A stretch of 64,000 nucleotides of DNA, taken from assembly GCA_963995505.1 (NCBI GenBank), contig OZ023181.1:6671487-6735486 (forward strand), in the 5' to 3' direction. Source of the stretch: Hypericum androsaemum (Eukaryota; Streptophyta; Magnoliopsida; Malpighiales; Hypericaceae). Made by a program: the position numbers and the translations under genes. Under the pieces are notes generated by a model. It searched no databases and was not told the origin of the DNA. It saw only the letters and a list, made by a program, of their open reading frames with translations. Positions within the stretch are counted from its first letter, which is position 1. The number at the start of each line of letters is the position of its first letter. Shown piece by piece: positions 54,345 to 64,000 of this stretch.

Positions 54345-54545
54345 TATTGAAGACATCCTCATGCAGATAAATACCGGCATTTTCAATTGTTTGTCTTTGT
54401 GATTTGTTGATCGTGAATGCAATTCACATATGTACAGAAAACTGCTTGTGTATCATCTTATACGGCATCTCAAGATTCTCTGGTGGGGTCAATGGCACCC
54501 TATGGATGAATACTCTAGGATCACTGCATATATTTAAATAGGCGA
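54345..54545 (-). pseudogene. Helitron Rep/helicase C-terminal relic
   Basis: The minus strand reads VFIHRVPLTPPENLEMPYKM, IHKQFSVHM, a stop, and IAFTINKSQRQTIENAGIYL. This is the end of the PIF1-type helicase domain of plant Helitrons (usual form: FAMTINKSQGQT.xxVGIYL). The expected following HGQLYVALSR motif is gone. An in-frame stop and missing upstream domains make it inactive. Its place next to the 3' terminus is where the helicase C-terminus lies in autonomous Helitrons. Confidence 0.8.
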
Positions 54546-54721
54546 AAAGGGGGAAAAATAATATATATATATATATGACTCAATATGAATCAATATATCG
54601 GAGCTCACTTCCCTTCTCCTTCTCCCTTGTGGGCCCCAAGACTGTCTCCATCCGTAGGACCCATGTCCACGATCACGCCTACAACATCATGGTTGTCGTT
54701 GTGGCAGCGACATTCCTATAG

Positions 54722-55480
54722 GTCACCTCTCCCGCCACCTCATCCTCCTCATCCATTAGTTCTGCGAGTGGTGATGCTGGCATCAGCGCCGTAAGTTTCA
54801 GCTGCCGTCCTACTCTACCACGTTTTCCAACCTGGACTCGCCTCCCCTCCTATTTGACTATTCCTCCCCCGACAGGGCCGCTAGCTTCCACGTGTACTCC
54901 CCCTATTGGCTTGATGACTCTATCATCAAGACGATCCCTCTCTCCCTCTACAATCCAATGTCGAACGATGCCGTTCTGCGAGATTGTGTTGTGTGCGATG
55001 ACCTTCCTACTAGTCACCTCTCCTACAACCTCATCCTCCTCATTTGTCAATTCTGCCAGTGGTGCCGCCGGCATCAGCGCCGTAGGTTCCAGCTGTCGTC
55101 CTACTCCACCACGTTCTCCAACCTGGACTCACCTTCCCTCCTGTTTGACTATTTCTCTCCCGACGGGGCCGCTGGCTTTCAAGTGTACTCCCCCTACAGA
55201 ATCGATGACTTCTTCATCAAGACGATCCCTCTCTCCCTCTACAATCTGCCGTGTGCTTGCTGGAGTTCGAAGAGAATGACTAAGTGAGGACTCCCTCGGC
55301 CTGCTCCACCCCTTCCACGTGGACTGCATCAACATCTGGCTCCAATTCCACGCCAATTATCCCCTCTGCCACGCCAGAATATTCCTCCCCTTTTGCCCCC
55401 GTCATGTCCGCCAGGATCCGCCCATCCCTCAATGACGCCATTCTCGTTTCTCTCCTCGACCATGCAGGTTTAGTCTATGA
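54722..55480 (+). pseudogene. Captured RING-H2 (ATL-type) ubiquitin ligase fragment with ~293-bp tandem duplication
   Basis: Plus-strand frames read FQLSSYSTTFSNLDSPSLLF, DDFFIKTIPLSLYN, VCLLEFEEND and FHVDCINIWLQFHANYPLCH. This is the order found in plant ATL RING-H2 proteins: GLD-like region, then C-x2-C-LLEFEED and H-F-H-x2-C-I-D-x-W-L-x9-C-P-L-C. Frameshifts and a stop separate the blocks, and the Cys of the final C-P-L-C is Tyr (YPLC). The segment before the RING occurs twice (54722-55014 and 55015-~55245). GC content is much higher than the surroundings. Dead captured fragment inside Helitron E. Confidence 0.75.
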
Positions 55481-56214
55481 GCTGTATACCAAATCTTCCA
55501 CCCCAAATTAAAGATTTTAAAAACTACAATCTATGGTACAATAATCTACAATATTCTCTCAAAAAATATTTTACACAACTGCATTCCTAAATGTTCAAAC
55601 TCGATAAAATGAATATCATAATTTGACCAAACACACTAACGATTTAATCCATAATTGAATGGTTGAGGCTGCCAAAAGTACAGTTCCAAACATTATTAGG
55701 TCTAGGTCCAAGCGAGAGGCCCATTTCTGGGGTTCAGGGCCCATCAAAACTAAAACCATTATCACCTTCCTCCTCCTCATTTGAAATCAAACCTCTTCCC
55801 TCTCCTCAAACTCTCTCTTCCAAAACCCCTAAATTCAAAAACACCATACAAAGAAAAGGAAAAAAGAAGAACGAAAAGGGAAAAAAAGATGAGATTCTCA
55901 TGGAGGTTGTTCCTCTCCCGAAACAACCCCCGCCCATCTGCTAAATTTTAGGCACCGCATATCCACACCTACTCATCCTCTTCCACGCTCCCCTTCTCCC
56001 ACGCGAGCCCCTCCTTCTTTTAAGTTTTTCTTCTTTTGTTTAGAGTTCAGTTTTAGATTGTGTGGGATTGATCATTTATTGCGTGTATTAGTCGTGTGGA
56101 GTGTGGATGGGTTTTGGCTCTGCCAAGAATGATTTAACTTAAAGGGTAGTTTCAACATTTCCAAGTGGCAGACCAAACCATCCAAAAAAGGACGTTTACA
56201 TTATTATCGTAAGT

Positions 56215-56218
<4 letters not shown>

Positions 56219-56270
<52 letters not shown>
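56219..56270. repeat. (TA)n microsatellite
   Basis: About 24 TA repeats directly outside the 5' end of Helitron E. Non-coding. Confidence 0.9.
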
Positions 56271-56273
<3 letters not shown>

Positions 56274-56429
56274 AAATGGAAGATTTTGAAAGTTACAGCC
56301 ATTTGAAGATTTTGTCAAAAATTCTAAGTGGTGTTGTGTGAAATTCTTAATTCAGATTGAATTTTATGTGCTATATATCTATATAAATCATGTGAAACCT
56401 TATAAACTTGGTTCTCATGTGATTTGTCC

Positions 56430-56650
56430 TTGTGTTTTGCCTTTTAATTGATGTACCTTTGAGTTTTGCCTTGTGTTTGAACTTGTTGCAATTTTTGGTT
56501 TGAAGTTGTTGCAAATTTGTCTTTGAACTTACTATAAAATTGCTTTTGAACTTTGCAATATTTGTTTGATGTGCCCTTGGGTTTTTGCCTATGAAATTGG
56601 TGTGTCTTTATATTATTGCATTTTAGTTGATGTGCCCTTATGTTTTAGCA
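56430..56650. repeat. Degenerate repeat, left half (split by MULE)
   Basis: Loose repeats of GATGTGCCCTT, GTTTTGCC and TTTGAACTT motifs. Similar text resumes at 59548-59760 on the other side of the MULE (GATGTGCCGTT, AATGTGC), so the MULE inserted into one degenerate array. Confidence 0.55.
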
Positions 56651-56871
56651 TTTAAAAATGGGCAAATTATTCTCAAGTCCCTGGCCTTTGGTTACCCTCT
56701 CCCTAGGGTCCCTGACTTTTGGAAAAATATTATCATGTCCCTAAGTTTTGATGATAATAGATTCTCGGGTCCCTGGAGCCAGAATATTCTATATTCTCTG
56801 GCAAACTCTCACTTAAAATGACCAAAATGCCCTCCCACTAAAAAAACAAAAAAGCTCTTTCTCTCGACAAC

Positions 56872-58509
56872 CATCGCCAACACCGACCCCGTTCTCAAGA
56901 AGGTCGAAGGCAAGGGTACCACTTCCGGCACTGATGAGTGCAAAAACACTCTATCATCTATGTATGTTTTAGTGTTGGTTTTCTGTTCTTTCTAGTATTT
57001 TTGTTTGTTATGTATTTATGTAATGTCATATTTCTTGCTTTGAATATTTTAGTGTAGTTGTTGTAATTTTTATTGCATTTTATTCGTGTTTATTACTAGG
57101 AGACTTTGTGGAGATGCGAGGAGGATATTAGTGCACCTTGGATCATGTCAAAGACGATTGGATCAGCCGTGAAGAATGGTGCACGATCGGGACCTCGACG
57201 ACATTGGACAGACTGACCTCGAGTGACTCAAATGAAGATAACTTTCGCATATGAAGTCCGATAGAGATAAATGAGGCAGTTCTGGAAAGAAGACATCTGT
57301 GGCTACAACTATGTCTCTAATAGTATTCTTCAAATTCGAAGTCTAAAAGGGTAAAATATGCATCCAAAGTCAAGCTTCAAATCTGAGAATATGCCTAGCC
57401 GAGATGGGCCGAAATTCATGAACTATTTTGGGCCCATTTTGGGATGGTCCATGGTTTTACTTAGTTAGAACCTTAGGAATAGTTTAGTTAGTTTGAGTTA
57501 GAAATTTTTGTATAAATAGCCTCATTGGCTTTCCTTGGAAACTAACTCTTAGAACTTAGATATTTTTCCTAAACTCACTCACCCACTCCACTCACTTTTC
57601 TCTTTGGAAGAGAACTTGGCTCACCATTGTTGGAGCTTGTAGAGAACTTGAAGGAGAACTTTTGGAAGCTTTGAAGATCATCTTGAGTTTTTTTTAACCC
57701 TCTCTTTTATGTTCATAGTTTACTTGCTTTATTTAATGGATGTGTTTAGTTGTGTAGTTGATTAGTGAGTTTGGTGCCTTGATTGCATCTATTTAGCCTA
57801 TGGTTTTAGTGGAGTTAAGATGCTAAGATTTGTAAACTAGTTAATGAGTTTAATATTTAATCTTACTTGATCACCTTAATTATGAATGTAATTAATGCTA
57901 ATCACCAGGAGGGGTTATGATTAATAGACTATTTAACTAGTTAATTAGTTACCTTTTGATGAGGAATCTCATTAGGTGGTTAGTTGTCCAAAGGGTGATG
58001 GTTATAATTGGTAATTAGTTAGATTAGGTGGCTAATTAGTTACGGAAGTGTAATTAGTTCAACTAAGCTTAATTAATTATCAATTTAGACTAATTAATGG
58101 CATGAGTATTGATTAGTTGCTTTAGAAATACCCAGACCATAACATGAACTTAATAAACCCCATAAACTATTTGGTTATCTAGGTGTCATTGGTATCAAGC
58201 CCACTCTTTCCTTTATTGTGAAAATCATCTTTTAGTTTAGTCGTTATAGTAACCAACTCGTGTTTGGAATTGATAAATCCATTACTTGTAGTCCTAAACT
58301 AGTGGTCGAGTCGTATTTGTGGCCTAGAACATAGTCCTCGTGGAACGACAATTCCTTATTTACTCTTTATTGCAAGAGGGGTGTAAAAATCTTTCCTTTC
58401 GGGCACTATCTCTGGCAAGAAGCGCCCCTCTTCCGTTGCTGTCCCCGAGACGAAGAAGAATGGCGGTGGCGGGTTTGGGCTCGGGGGCCTCTTCGCTAAG
58501 AAAGATTAG
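56872..58509 (+). pseudogene. Unidentified captured coding fragment split by the solo LTR
   Basis: Before the LTR a frame reads TTIANTDPVLKKVEGKGTTS. After it the same frame resumes as SGKKRPSSVAVPETKKNGGG, then GFGLGGLFAKKD and a stop at 58507. The codons join across the 5-bp target duplication. The Gly-rich, Lys-terminated end looks like a real C-terminus but I do not recognise the protein. Captured in the MULE before the LTR arrived. Confidence 0.5.
56932..58401 (+). mobile_element. Solo LTR nested in the MULE
   Basis: Runs from TGATGAGTGCAAAAACAC to CTTTCCTTTCG, 1470 bp, flanked by an exact 5-bp duplication GGCAC (56927-56931 and 58402-58406). A TATAAATAG box lies near 57513. It is homologous over its whole length to 38075-39566 (opposite strand). 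No internal domain remains, so it arose by LTR-LTR recombination. Confidence 0.92.
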
Positions 58510-58703
58510 TTTTTTGTAATAATATGTTGGTTCGGTCATCAATTAATTCAATTCTCTCGTTACATTTCTGGCCATTTGATATGTGGATTCCTTTTCTCCG
58601 AAGGGGGTGTGTGGATTCTTTTGCTTTTGATTTGGGAGCTGGGCGCTAGTTTTTATTGTCGTTGAAACTTATCGAGCATTAATTAGATTAGATAATTCAT
58701 GTT

Positions 58704-58769
58704 TCAGTTCACCAGGAGCTTGAAGATGTCCTCTGGGTCGGTGGTGTTGTTCTCTAGATTGGAAGACAT
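58704..58769 (-). pseudogene. Short gene-like peptide, MULE-captured
   Basis: The minus strand reads MSSNLENNTTDPEDIFKLLV, N, stop. It is compact and GC-richer than its surroundings, but too short to assign. Possibly a captured exon of unknown origin. Confidence 0.3.
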
Positions 58770-59004
58770 CTTTAAGCTCAGCCTTTAAAATTTGGGATAA
58801 TCATCTTGAAAGCGCAGCCCTTAAAATCAAAGCGCAGTCACGACCCCAAGTACTCGGAGACGATGGTGACGACCGTAGTTAGAAAAAGAGAAAGAAAGAA
58901 GATCTGACCTGGAGATCGAAAGGTAAGAGGAAAGTTTGTTTGTGGGTTCTATAAAGGGGGAGAGGGAGGATGGGGATTTGCTTCGTGTGTGTGGGTCCCA
59001 CTTG

Positions 59005-59065
59005 GAAACAGAGAGAGACCTCGACGGTGGGGTTCCCGCGGTTGTCGAAGATGGGCTCGACCCTA
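59005..59065 (-). pseudogene. Enolase first-exon fragment, MULE-captured
   Basis: The minus strand reads VEPIFDNRGNPTVEV, matching the conserved N-terminal segment of enolase (VKARQIFDSRGNPTVEV). Enolase converts 2-phosphoglycerate to phosphoenolpyruvate. After VEV the sequence GAG-GTCTCTCTC suggests the original exon border. Nothing else of the ~445-residue enzyme is present. Confidence 0.8.
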
Positions 59066-59547
59066 TCTGGGCTTGAAGATTTTAATTGTGAAGTTTTAGC
59101 TGTCATGGCTTCAGATCTAAAGGGACGATTTTATTTTATGGATTTAGGTTGGGTTTATTTTTTTAGGTTGAAGAAGATGACGAAGGTACCTGGATGATTT
59201 CTTTGATTGTTCTTGATTTTAGTTTTTATGTATTTTGTTGATTTTAGTTTTGATTAGTTATTTTTTTATTCCCAGCGAAGAAGAAGAAAGGGAAGGTGTT
59301 TTTTATTCCCATGGAGAAGGAGGAGATAGGGGAATAAGGGAAGAAAATAACTTTTTTATAAGGGAGGGCATTTTGGTCATTTTAAGTGAGGGTTCGCCGG
59401 AGAATATGGAATATTCCGGCTCCAGGGACCCGAGAGTCTATTATCATCAAAACTTAGGGACGGGATAATCTTTTTTCAAAAGTCAGAAATCCTAAGGGGA
59501 GGGTGACCAAAGGCCAAAGACTTGAGAGTAATTTGCCCTTTAAAAAT

Positions 59548-60321
59548 TGATGCGCCTTAGTGTTCTTGTCTTTGAAAATCAATGTGCCATTGTGATGTGC
59601 TGTTGGAAAACGGATGTGTCGTTGGAATGTTTCGTTATAATGTGTCACCAGAATGATGTGCCGTTGCAATGTGCTGGTGTGATATGCAGCAGGAGTGATG
59701 TGCCGTTAGGATATATGTGCCACTGGAGTGATGTACTGCTGGTCTCCATGTTGCCTGAATAGTGCTGCTGAAAGATCAGTAACACCGAATCCAACCGCCA
59801 ATTGATAAATAAGTACAAAAACTTGTTCTAATTTAATAAACAATTGTCAACTTTAACTTAAATTTATATTGGTCTATTAGCCACCATTTTAGATTACCAA
59901 CTACGGCAATCTCCCCCGACCAGTCGCAGGAAGCGGCAAAGATGGAAAAGCCAAATGAAAATGGGAAAGAAAAGGAATTGGGCGACCGGGTTGTGTTAAA
60001 TTTTTTTCTTTTTTATCTTAATCCATTCCTAATGACACATGGCAGAATCTTATTCGTTGAAATATATAATGGTGGATATTATTTGTTTGGTCGTAAAAAT
60101 TAAAGTTATCTTTTAGTAAAATTAAAAATATAAAAATTAGTAATTTTCAATTCTCTATAAATAGAGTTCAATATTGACATATTTTGATGCACAATCAAAA
60201 CTTCTCTCTTTTCTCACTACCTAATCTTTTTATATTCCATAATTATATTATTTCTATTATGGATCCAAATAATCCTAACTCCTCAAATTATTCATGATTT
60301 AAGTCTTATTTTAATTCTCAA
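59548..60321. other. Right half of degenerate repeat, then intergenic DNA
   Basis: 59548-59765 continues the GATGTGCCGTT-like degenerate array. 59766-60321 is AT-rich with no gene or element signature. Confidence 0.45.
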
Positions 60322-61757
60322 CTAGTAAAAATGCACGCGCGATACAGATGTTGTTCTGTTTCAAAACGTAGGATTTGGGGTTTGGGTTTTTCATGCTTGG
60401 GGTTTTGGGGTTTGACATTTTTAGGGTTTGAGGTTTGGGATTTGGGATTTGGAGATTCTAGGATTCGGGGTCCGTGGTCCGGGGTCTAGGGTCGGGGTTC
60501 AGGGTCTAGGGTCCGGGTGTCCATTCGGTGGTCTGGGTCTGGGGTCCCAAGTCCGGGGACCGGGAGTAGGGTGTCCGAGGTTGGGGGGTCAAGGGTTCGA
60601 GCTCTGGGGATCGGGGTCTGGGATCTCAGGGTCAGGGTCCAGTGTCTGGGGCCCAATCGTAGGGGATCTCAGGGTCAGGGTCCAGTGTCTGGGGCCCAAT
60701 CGTAGGGGATCCAGGGGTCCGCGATCTAGGGTTATGGGGCGGCGGCCCGAGGTCTAGGGGTTCGAGTGGTCCAGGTCCGTGGCCCGGGGGTCTGGGATTC
60801 GAGGTCGGGGGTCAGAGTCTGAGGTCCCGAGTCACGGAGTCAGGGTTCGACGTCTGGGATCTGGGTGTCCAGGGGTCAGGGTCCGTGGCCCGGTCAAGGG
60901 TCTGAGGTCTGGATCCAGAGTCCGAGGTCGGAGGTTCGGGGGGTCCGATGGTAAGGGGTCCGGGGTTTGGGTTTCGGGGTTGGGGGTAAGGGTCCGGGAT
61001 CCAGGGTGCAGGATCGGTGTGCCGGAGTCGGGGTACGGGATCGAGGGTCCAAGTTCTGGGGTCCAGGTTGGGTGGTCATATTATTTAGCCAATAAAGACG
61101 AAAAGCACTACCGCCATTTTTTTTTCAGCCGGAGTTTAGACTAATAAATAAGAAATGCTAAATAATAAATCACTTATTCATCCAACTGAGCAAATTAATT
61201 TAGCATTAGCATCTTGTAGCGATTTCTTAAAATAGGCAACGCATAAACACGCTCGATCTTCATAAACAAAGCCACTAATTAAGAGCATAAGTAATTAGCC
61301 AAAGTAATAGGAAATAAGGATGAACTTCGTTGAAACTAAAACAAAAAAAATCTAACAAATTAGCCGAAGTGGAAATACGGTGTCGTTTAGCCTCAGATTA
61401 CACAATATGTTGGCCGTTTCTACATAAAGAAAAGAAAAACGAAAACGAAAAGAAGAAAAGAGGAATCGACAATGGAAGAGAGAGCAAGGAGAGAGAGTAT
61501 GTGTGAGAGAGAAAACTTACTTGGAAGAAGGGCACTCAATTAGTTACGACGGAAGGAATCATCTTCTTCGTGTGCTTGCTCGAGCTAGGAGACGGACATT
61601 TCATGCAACTTTCCAATTTCACACGCGGAGGACCCGTTTTTATATAAGTACGAAGCCAGCAAGCGGAAGGGTTTAAATGTGGAAGTCTCGAGAGTAGTTT
61701 TGACATTTCCACCTGTCGGATCAAATTACCAAAAAAAGAAGTTTTTTTATTATAATT
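60322..61757 (-). mobile_element. Helitron C (minus orientation)
   Basis: 3' end CTAG at 60322-60325 followed by T, with GC-rich hairpin remnants (TCGCGCGTGCATTTTTA). The minisatellite occupies ~60430-61078. The 5' region (61690-61757) matches the 5' sequence of the other Helitrons (TTTTTTTGGTAATTTGATC ... GGAAATGTCAAAACTAC), but the first bases are degraded. Between them (61080-61690) is unique sequence with TATATAAAA and a short frame ending CTTCTTCCAAGTAAG on the minus strand, possibly a captured promoter and first exon. Confidence 0.75.
60430..61078. repeat. GGTCCGGGG-type minisatellite in Helitron C
   Basis: Degenerate units (GGGTCCGG, GGGTCTGG, GGGGTTCG). One ~58-bp stretch is duplicated in tandem (GGATCTCAGGGTCAGGGTCC at ~60627 and ~60663). 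Long spurious frames (60428-60757, 60779-61144) result from absence of stop trinucleotides. Confidence 0.9.
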
Positions 61758-61766
61758 AAAAAATAC

Positions 61767-63112
61767 TCAAGCGCGATGCGAGTGCCGCTCTGTTTCAAAA
61801 CTAGCAAAACATATCGTTTATTAATTTTCTATTTTAAGTTGTACATGAATAAAATATTCCTTTACATATTTTATTATATTATTTTCTTTTTAATTTACAT
61901 TAGACGCCATAAGAACTTTTTTGTACACAATATTTTCTATAAACATTCCAAATTTATCAGCAACATCACCTAAAAAGATGTTTCTTTTATTATAACAATC
62001 TCATGGAATTGAGGGCTCAATAAAATTGTTAGGTGGATTTGGGAACTATAATTAGGGAGTCAATAGATATAAGCCGAGTGAATAAAAAATGTATGATTTC
62101 GGTCGGACCATAATACAACAGAGTACTCTCAATATTTTTTAAATGATTGGCAAAATTTGCTAAAGAAATCAATGGAATAAACATAAAAATCAGCCTCTAA
62201 AAAAATAAATATCATTAAAGAGGTAAATAGTACTACAAAATTGGCATTTATAATTATCAATACCATAAACACTCCCTCTGATAAAACAGTCACTCCTAAA
62301 AAAATTCTCAAAAAAAAAGTAAAATATAGTCACATCATAAAGCTGAGTGCAGAACGACGTCGAAAAGGACCGGGGAAGATTATTGGAAGTGGAAGGACAT
62401 AAGAGGAAAGAAGCGAGGGTATCCGAAAAATTGGAACGCAATGCCAAAACAAAGAAAGATAAGGAGGTAGAGAGAGCGAGGGTATTTTGGAACTTCCACC
62501 TCCAAAAACTCCATTGTTGAAAAGGAGGGACAGTTTGTCTCTGGGTGCATATCCTCAAGTCCTCACCTTGCAAGCTCGCCGATTCCTGTTCTCAAATCCC
62601 ACAACAACAACAACAACAACGCCACTATCTTGCACCATTCGTCTTGTTCTTCTTCTTCTCAGAGTAATTCCATCGAACACCCACAGGGTGACCCTGACCG
62701 CTCAGCCGCATCTATCTCTATTGACTGTTCCGGCCTCTACAACCCTCATGGTATGCGTAACAACACTGTATTTAGTTACTTCAAATGATGCTTATTAGTT
62801 AAAGATGATCCCCCGTCTACTGCAATGGCAGAGGAAGAGTCGAGCTCTCTGGCCCCCATCGCGGCGGAGGGCCCACTCACGTGACCGCCCCGTTGCGGAA
62901 GCCGAGAGCGCAAGATGTTAAGAGTCTGGATGTGGTGACGTTGGGAAACCTGTGCGTGGACATCCTCCCTAGTGTTCCCTATCGTCCACTTTACTCCTCG
63001 GTTTTTTCTCCTTCGCTTTTATCTGTAATATTTAATTGAAAGGGTAATTTTGACATTTCTATGTGGTAGACCAAACCACCCAAAAAAGGACGTTTACATT
63101 ATTTTAGTAAGA
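61767..63112 (-). mobile_element. Helitron D (minus orientation) with pfkB capture
   Basis: 5' end TCTTACTAAAATAATG at 63112, preceded by A. The inner 5' sequence CCTTTTTTGGGTGGTTTGGT matches the family. The 3' hairpin region GCACTCGCATCGCGC is at 61770-61785, with CTAG lost. It abuts the 5' end of Helitron C head-to-tail. A plus-strand host gene fragment lies at 62480-62985. Confidence 0.8.
62480..62985 (+). pseudogene. Captured pfkB-type carbohydrate kinase N-terminal fragment
   Basis: Plus strand around 62871-62970 reads THVTAPLRKPRAQDVKSLDV and VTLGNLCVDILPSVP. This is the start of a plant pfkB-family sugar kinase domain (usual form DVVTLGNLCVDIVLNVP). The upstream part (62583-62750) has an N-rich, S-rich plastid-like leader in another frame and a GT-containing break near 62752, as if a short intron separated two exons. 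Frameshifts are present and the kinase ends after ~15 residues of the domain. A dead fragment inside Helitron D. Confidence 0.65.
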
Positions 63113-63204
63113 TAAGATTTTTTTCGAATCTCACTCAAATTCTATGAATACCAAACCTCACAAAATAACTTCCAAAATTTATTCAAAGACGTTCAACTAA
63201 CAAA

Positions 63205-64000
63205 CACAATTTAGTTTGGAGGCACTGGAACAGGAAATTTGGAGGGATTTGGAACAAGTGTTGAACCAAGAAGAGCTTCTTTGGCTCTAAAAGTCACGGG
63301 AAAATGGATTGTACAAGGCGATAGAAACACTTCATACTTCCACACTACCACTCTTATAAGACATAGAAGAAACAAGGTAGTGAGACTTAAAGATGGAAGT
63401 GGCACATGGGTGACTGAGGCCCAGCAACTTGAGCACATGGCACTTAGCTTTTACAAGGACCTGTACATGGAGGAGGTGGCTACGGGCAGTAATGTGCTGC
63501 CAAAGGGCCTTTTTACAGACTGGAATGAGGCTGAACTAGTCAAGTGCAGCAGACCCCTCAATGATAGAGAGATTAAGGAAGCCCTGTTCCAAATGGGTCT
63601 ACTAAAGGCCCCTAGTATTGATGGCTTTCAGGCAACTTTCTTCCAATGTTGTTAGAAAACTGTGGGTCCATCCATCAAAGAGTTCGTTAAGTCAACTTTT
63701 TGGGATAGTTTCTTACCACAGAGAGTTAACGAGACCCTTCTAGTTCTTGTGCCTAAGGAGGAGAGCCCAGAAACTATCCAACAATTTTGTCCAATAAGTC
63801 TATGTAATGTTGCCTACAAGGTGTTGACTAAGGTGGTCGTCAACCGAATGAAGGAGAAGCTTCCAGAACTGGTCTCTATGGTCCAAGGTAGCTTTGTTCC
63901 GGGAAAATAAATCTCTGATAACATTGTGATCTTCCAGGAAGTCCTACATTCCATGCGCAACAAGAGAGGGGCAAAGGGGTGGATGGCTATAGAACTGGAC
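63205..64000 (+). mobile_element. 5'-truncated LINE reverse transcriptase relic, runs off the window
   Basis: Reading across frames gives LEALEQEIWRDLEQVLNQEE, a stop, GKWIVQGDRNTSYFHTTTLI, RRNKVVRLKDGSGTWV, PLNDREIKEALFQMGLLKAP, then a stop, ETLLVLVPKEESPETIQQFC, PISLCNVAYKVLTKVVVNRM, a stop after QGSFVPGK, and GWMAIELD. These are the linker and N-terminal reverse transcriptase blocks of plant LINEs (usual KAPGPDGF, RPISLCN and DxxKA-D motifs). At least three in-frame stops are present. No endonuclease is visible upstream. Confidence 0.9.

Larger units (their letters stand above)
54282..56214 (-). mobile_element. Helitron E (minus orientation) with helicase relic and RING-H2 capture
   Basis: The 3' terminal region (54282-54340) matches Helitrons A-D, with the hairpin sequence GCATCGCGCGTGC; CTAG is mutated to CAAG, still followed by T. 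The 5' end near 56214 reads CTTACGATAATAATGTAAACG, with the first base changed from T. Just inside the 3' end is a fragment of Helitron helicase, and further in a RING-H2 gene fragment on the plus strand. Non-autonomous derivative of a once-autonomous element. Confidence 0.8.
56660..59538. mobile_element. MULE with exact 9-bp TSD, enolase capture and nested solo LTR
   Basis: Ends GGGCAAATTATTCTCAAG and GGGCAAATTACTCTCAAG (complement) form ~190-bp inverted repeats. They are flanked by TTTAAAAAT at 56651-56659 and 59539-59547. Length is 2879 bp including the solo LTR (56932-58401), about 1.4 kb without it. The interior carries at least three gene-like pieces: an open frame disrupted by the LTR, a short minus-strand peptide, and an enolase exon. 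No transposase. Pack-MULE. Confidence 0.92.

Noticed and set aside
60428..61144. Gly/Arg/Ser-rich open frames in Helitron C
   Set aside because: Same minisatellite artefact; composition follows the heptamer unit.

Overview
This is a stretch of nuclear genome from a flowering plant, most likely a eudicot. The evidence is intron-rich genes whose products match angiosperm CLC-c, NOT11 and HDC1, long AT-rich intergenic DNA, and dense plant transposons (MULE, Helitron, Tc1/mariner-like, Harbinger, LINE, copia, LTR). I cannot name the species. No tRNA, rRNA or CRISPR was seen. All exon models below were assembled by hand from reading frames and GT/AG sites.

Layout. 1-8.3 kb: repeats, a MULE-like element with a V-ATPase subunit c fragment, its partial segmental copy, and a LINE RNase H relic. 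8345-11159 (+): a complete six-exon vacuolar anion channel/exchanger gene of the CLC-c type. 11.2-22.1 kb: intergenic DNA with a mariner-like MITE, a MULE carrying pieces of an actin-interacting protein 1 (WD40) gene, an LTR with adjoining internal sequence, and a second MULE that ends 177 bp before the next gene. 22285-28308 (+): a complete twelve-exon gene for CCR4-NOT subunit 11. 28.3-40 kb: two Helitrons filled with a GGTCCGG-like minisatellite, a LINE 3' end, a copia 3' end, a MULE and a solo LTR. 40.8-42.9 kb (+): a PIF/Harbinger-derived pair, consisting of the C-terminal part of a Myb/SANT-type ORF and a nearly intact DDE nuclease ORF that lacks one acidic catalytic residue. 43838-50791 (-): a complete eleven-exon HDC1 (Rxt3-domain histone deacetylation complex) gene with an apparent 8-nt microexon. 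51.3-64 kb: a near-palindromic MULE, a mariner-like MITE, Helitrons carrying fragments of a RING-H2 (ATL) gene and a pfkB kinase gene, a MULE carrying an enolase fragment and a nested solo LTR, and a degraded LINE that runs off the end.

The three conserved host genes are unrelated housekeeping or regulatory loci: vacuolar anion transport, mRNA deadenylation and chromatin deacetylation. They show no operon-like logic. The main theme is repeated capture and shuffling of host gene fragments by MULEs and Helitrons. Five MULEs have exact 9-bp target duplications, and the Helitrons show TC...CTAG ends with A^T insertion. Several elements are nested, which gives a relative insertion order.
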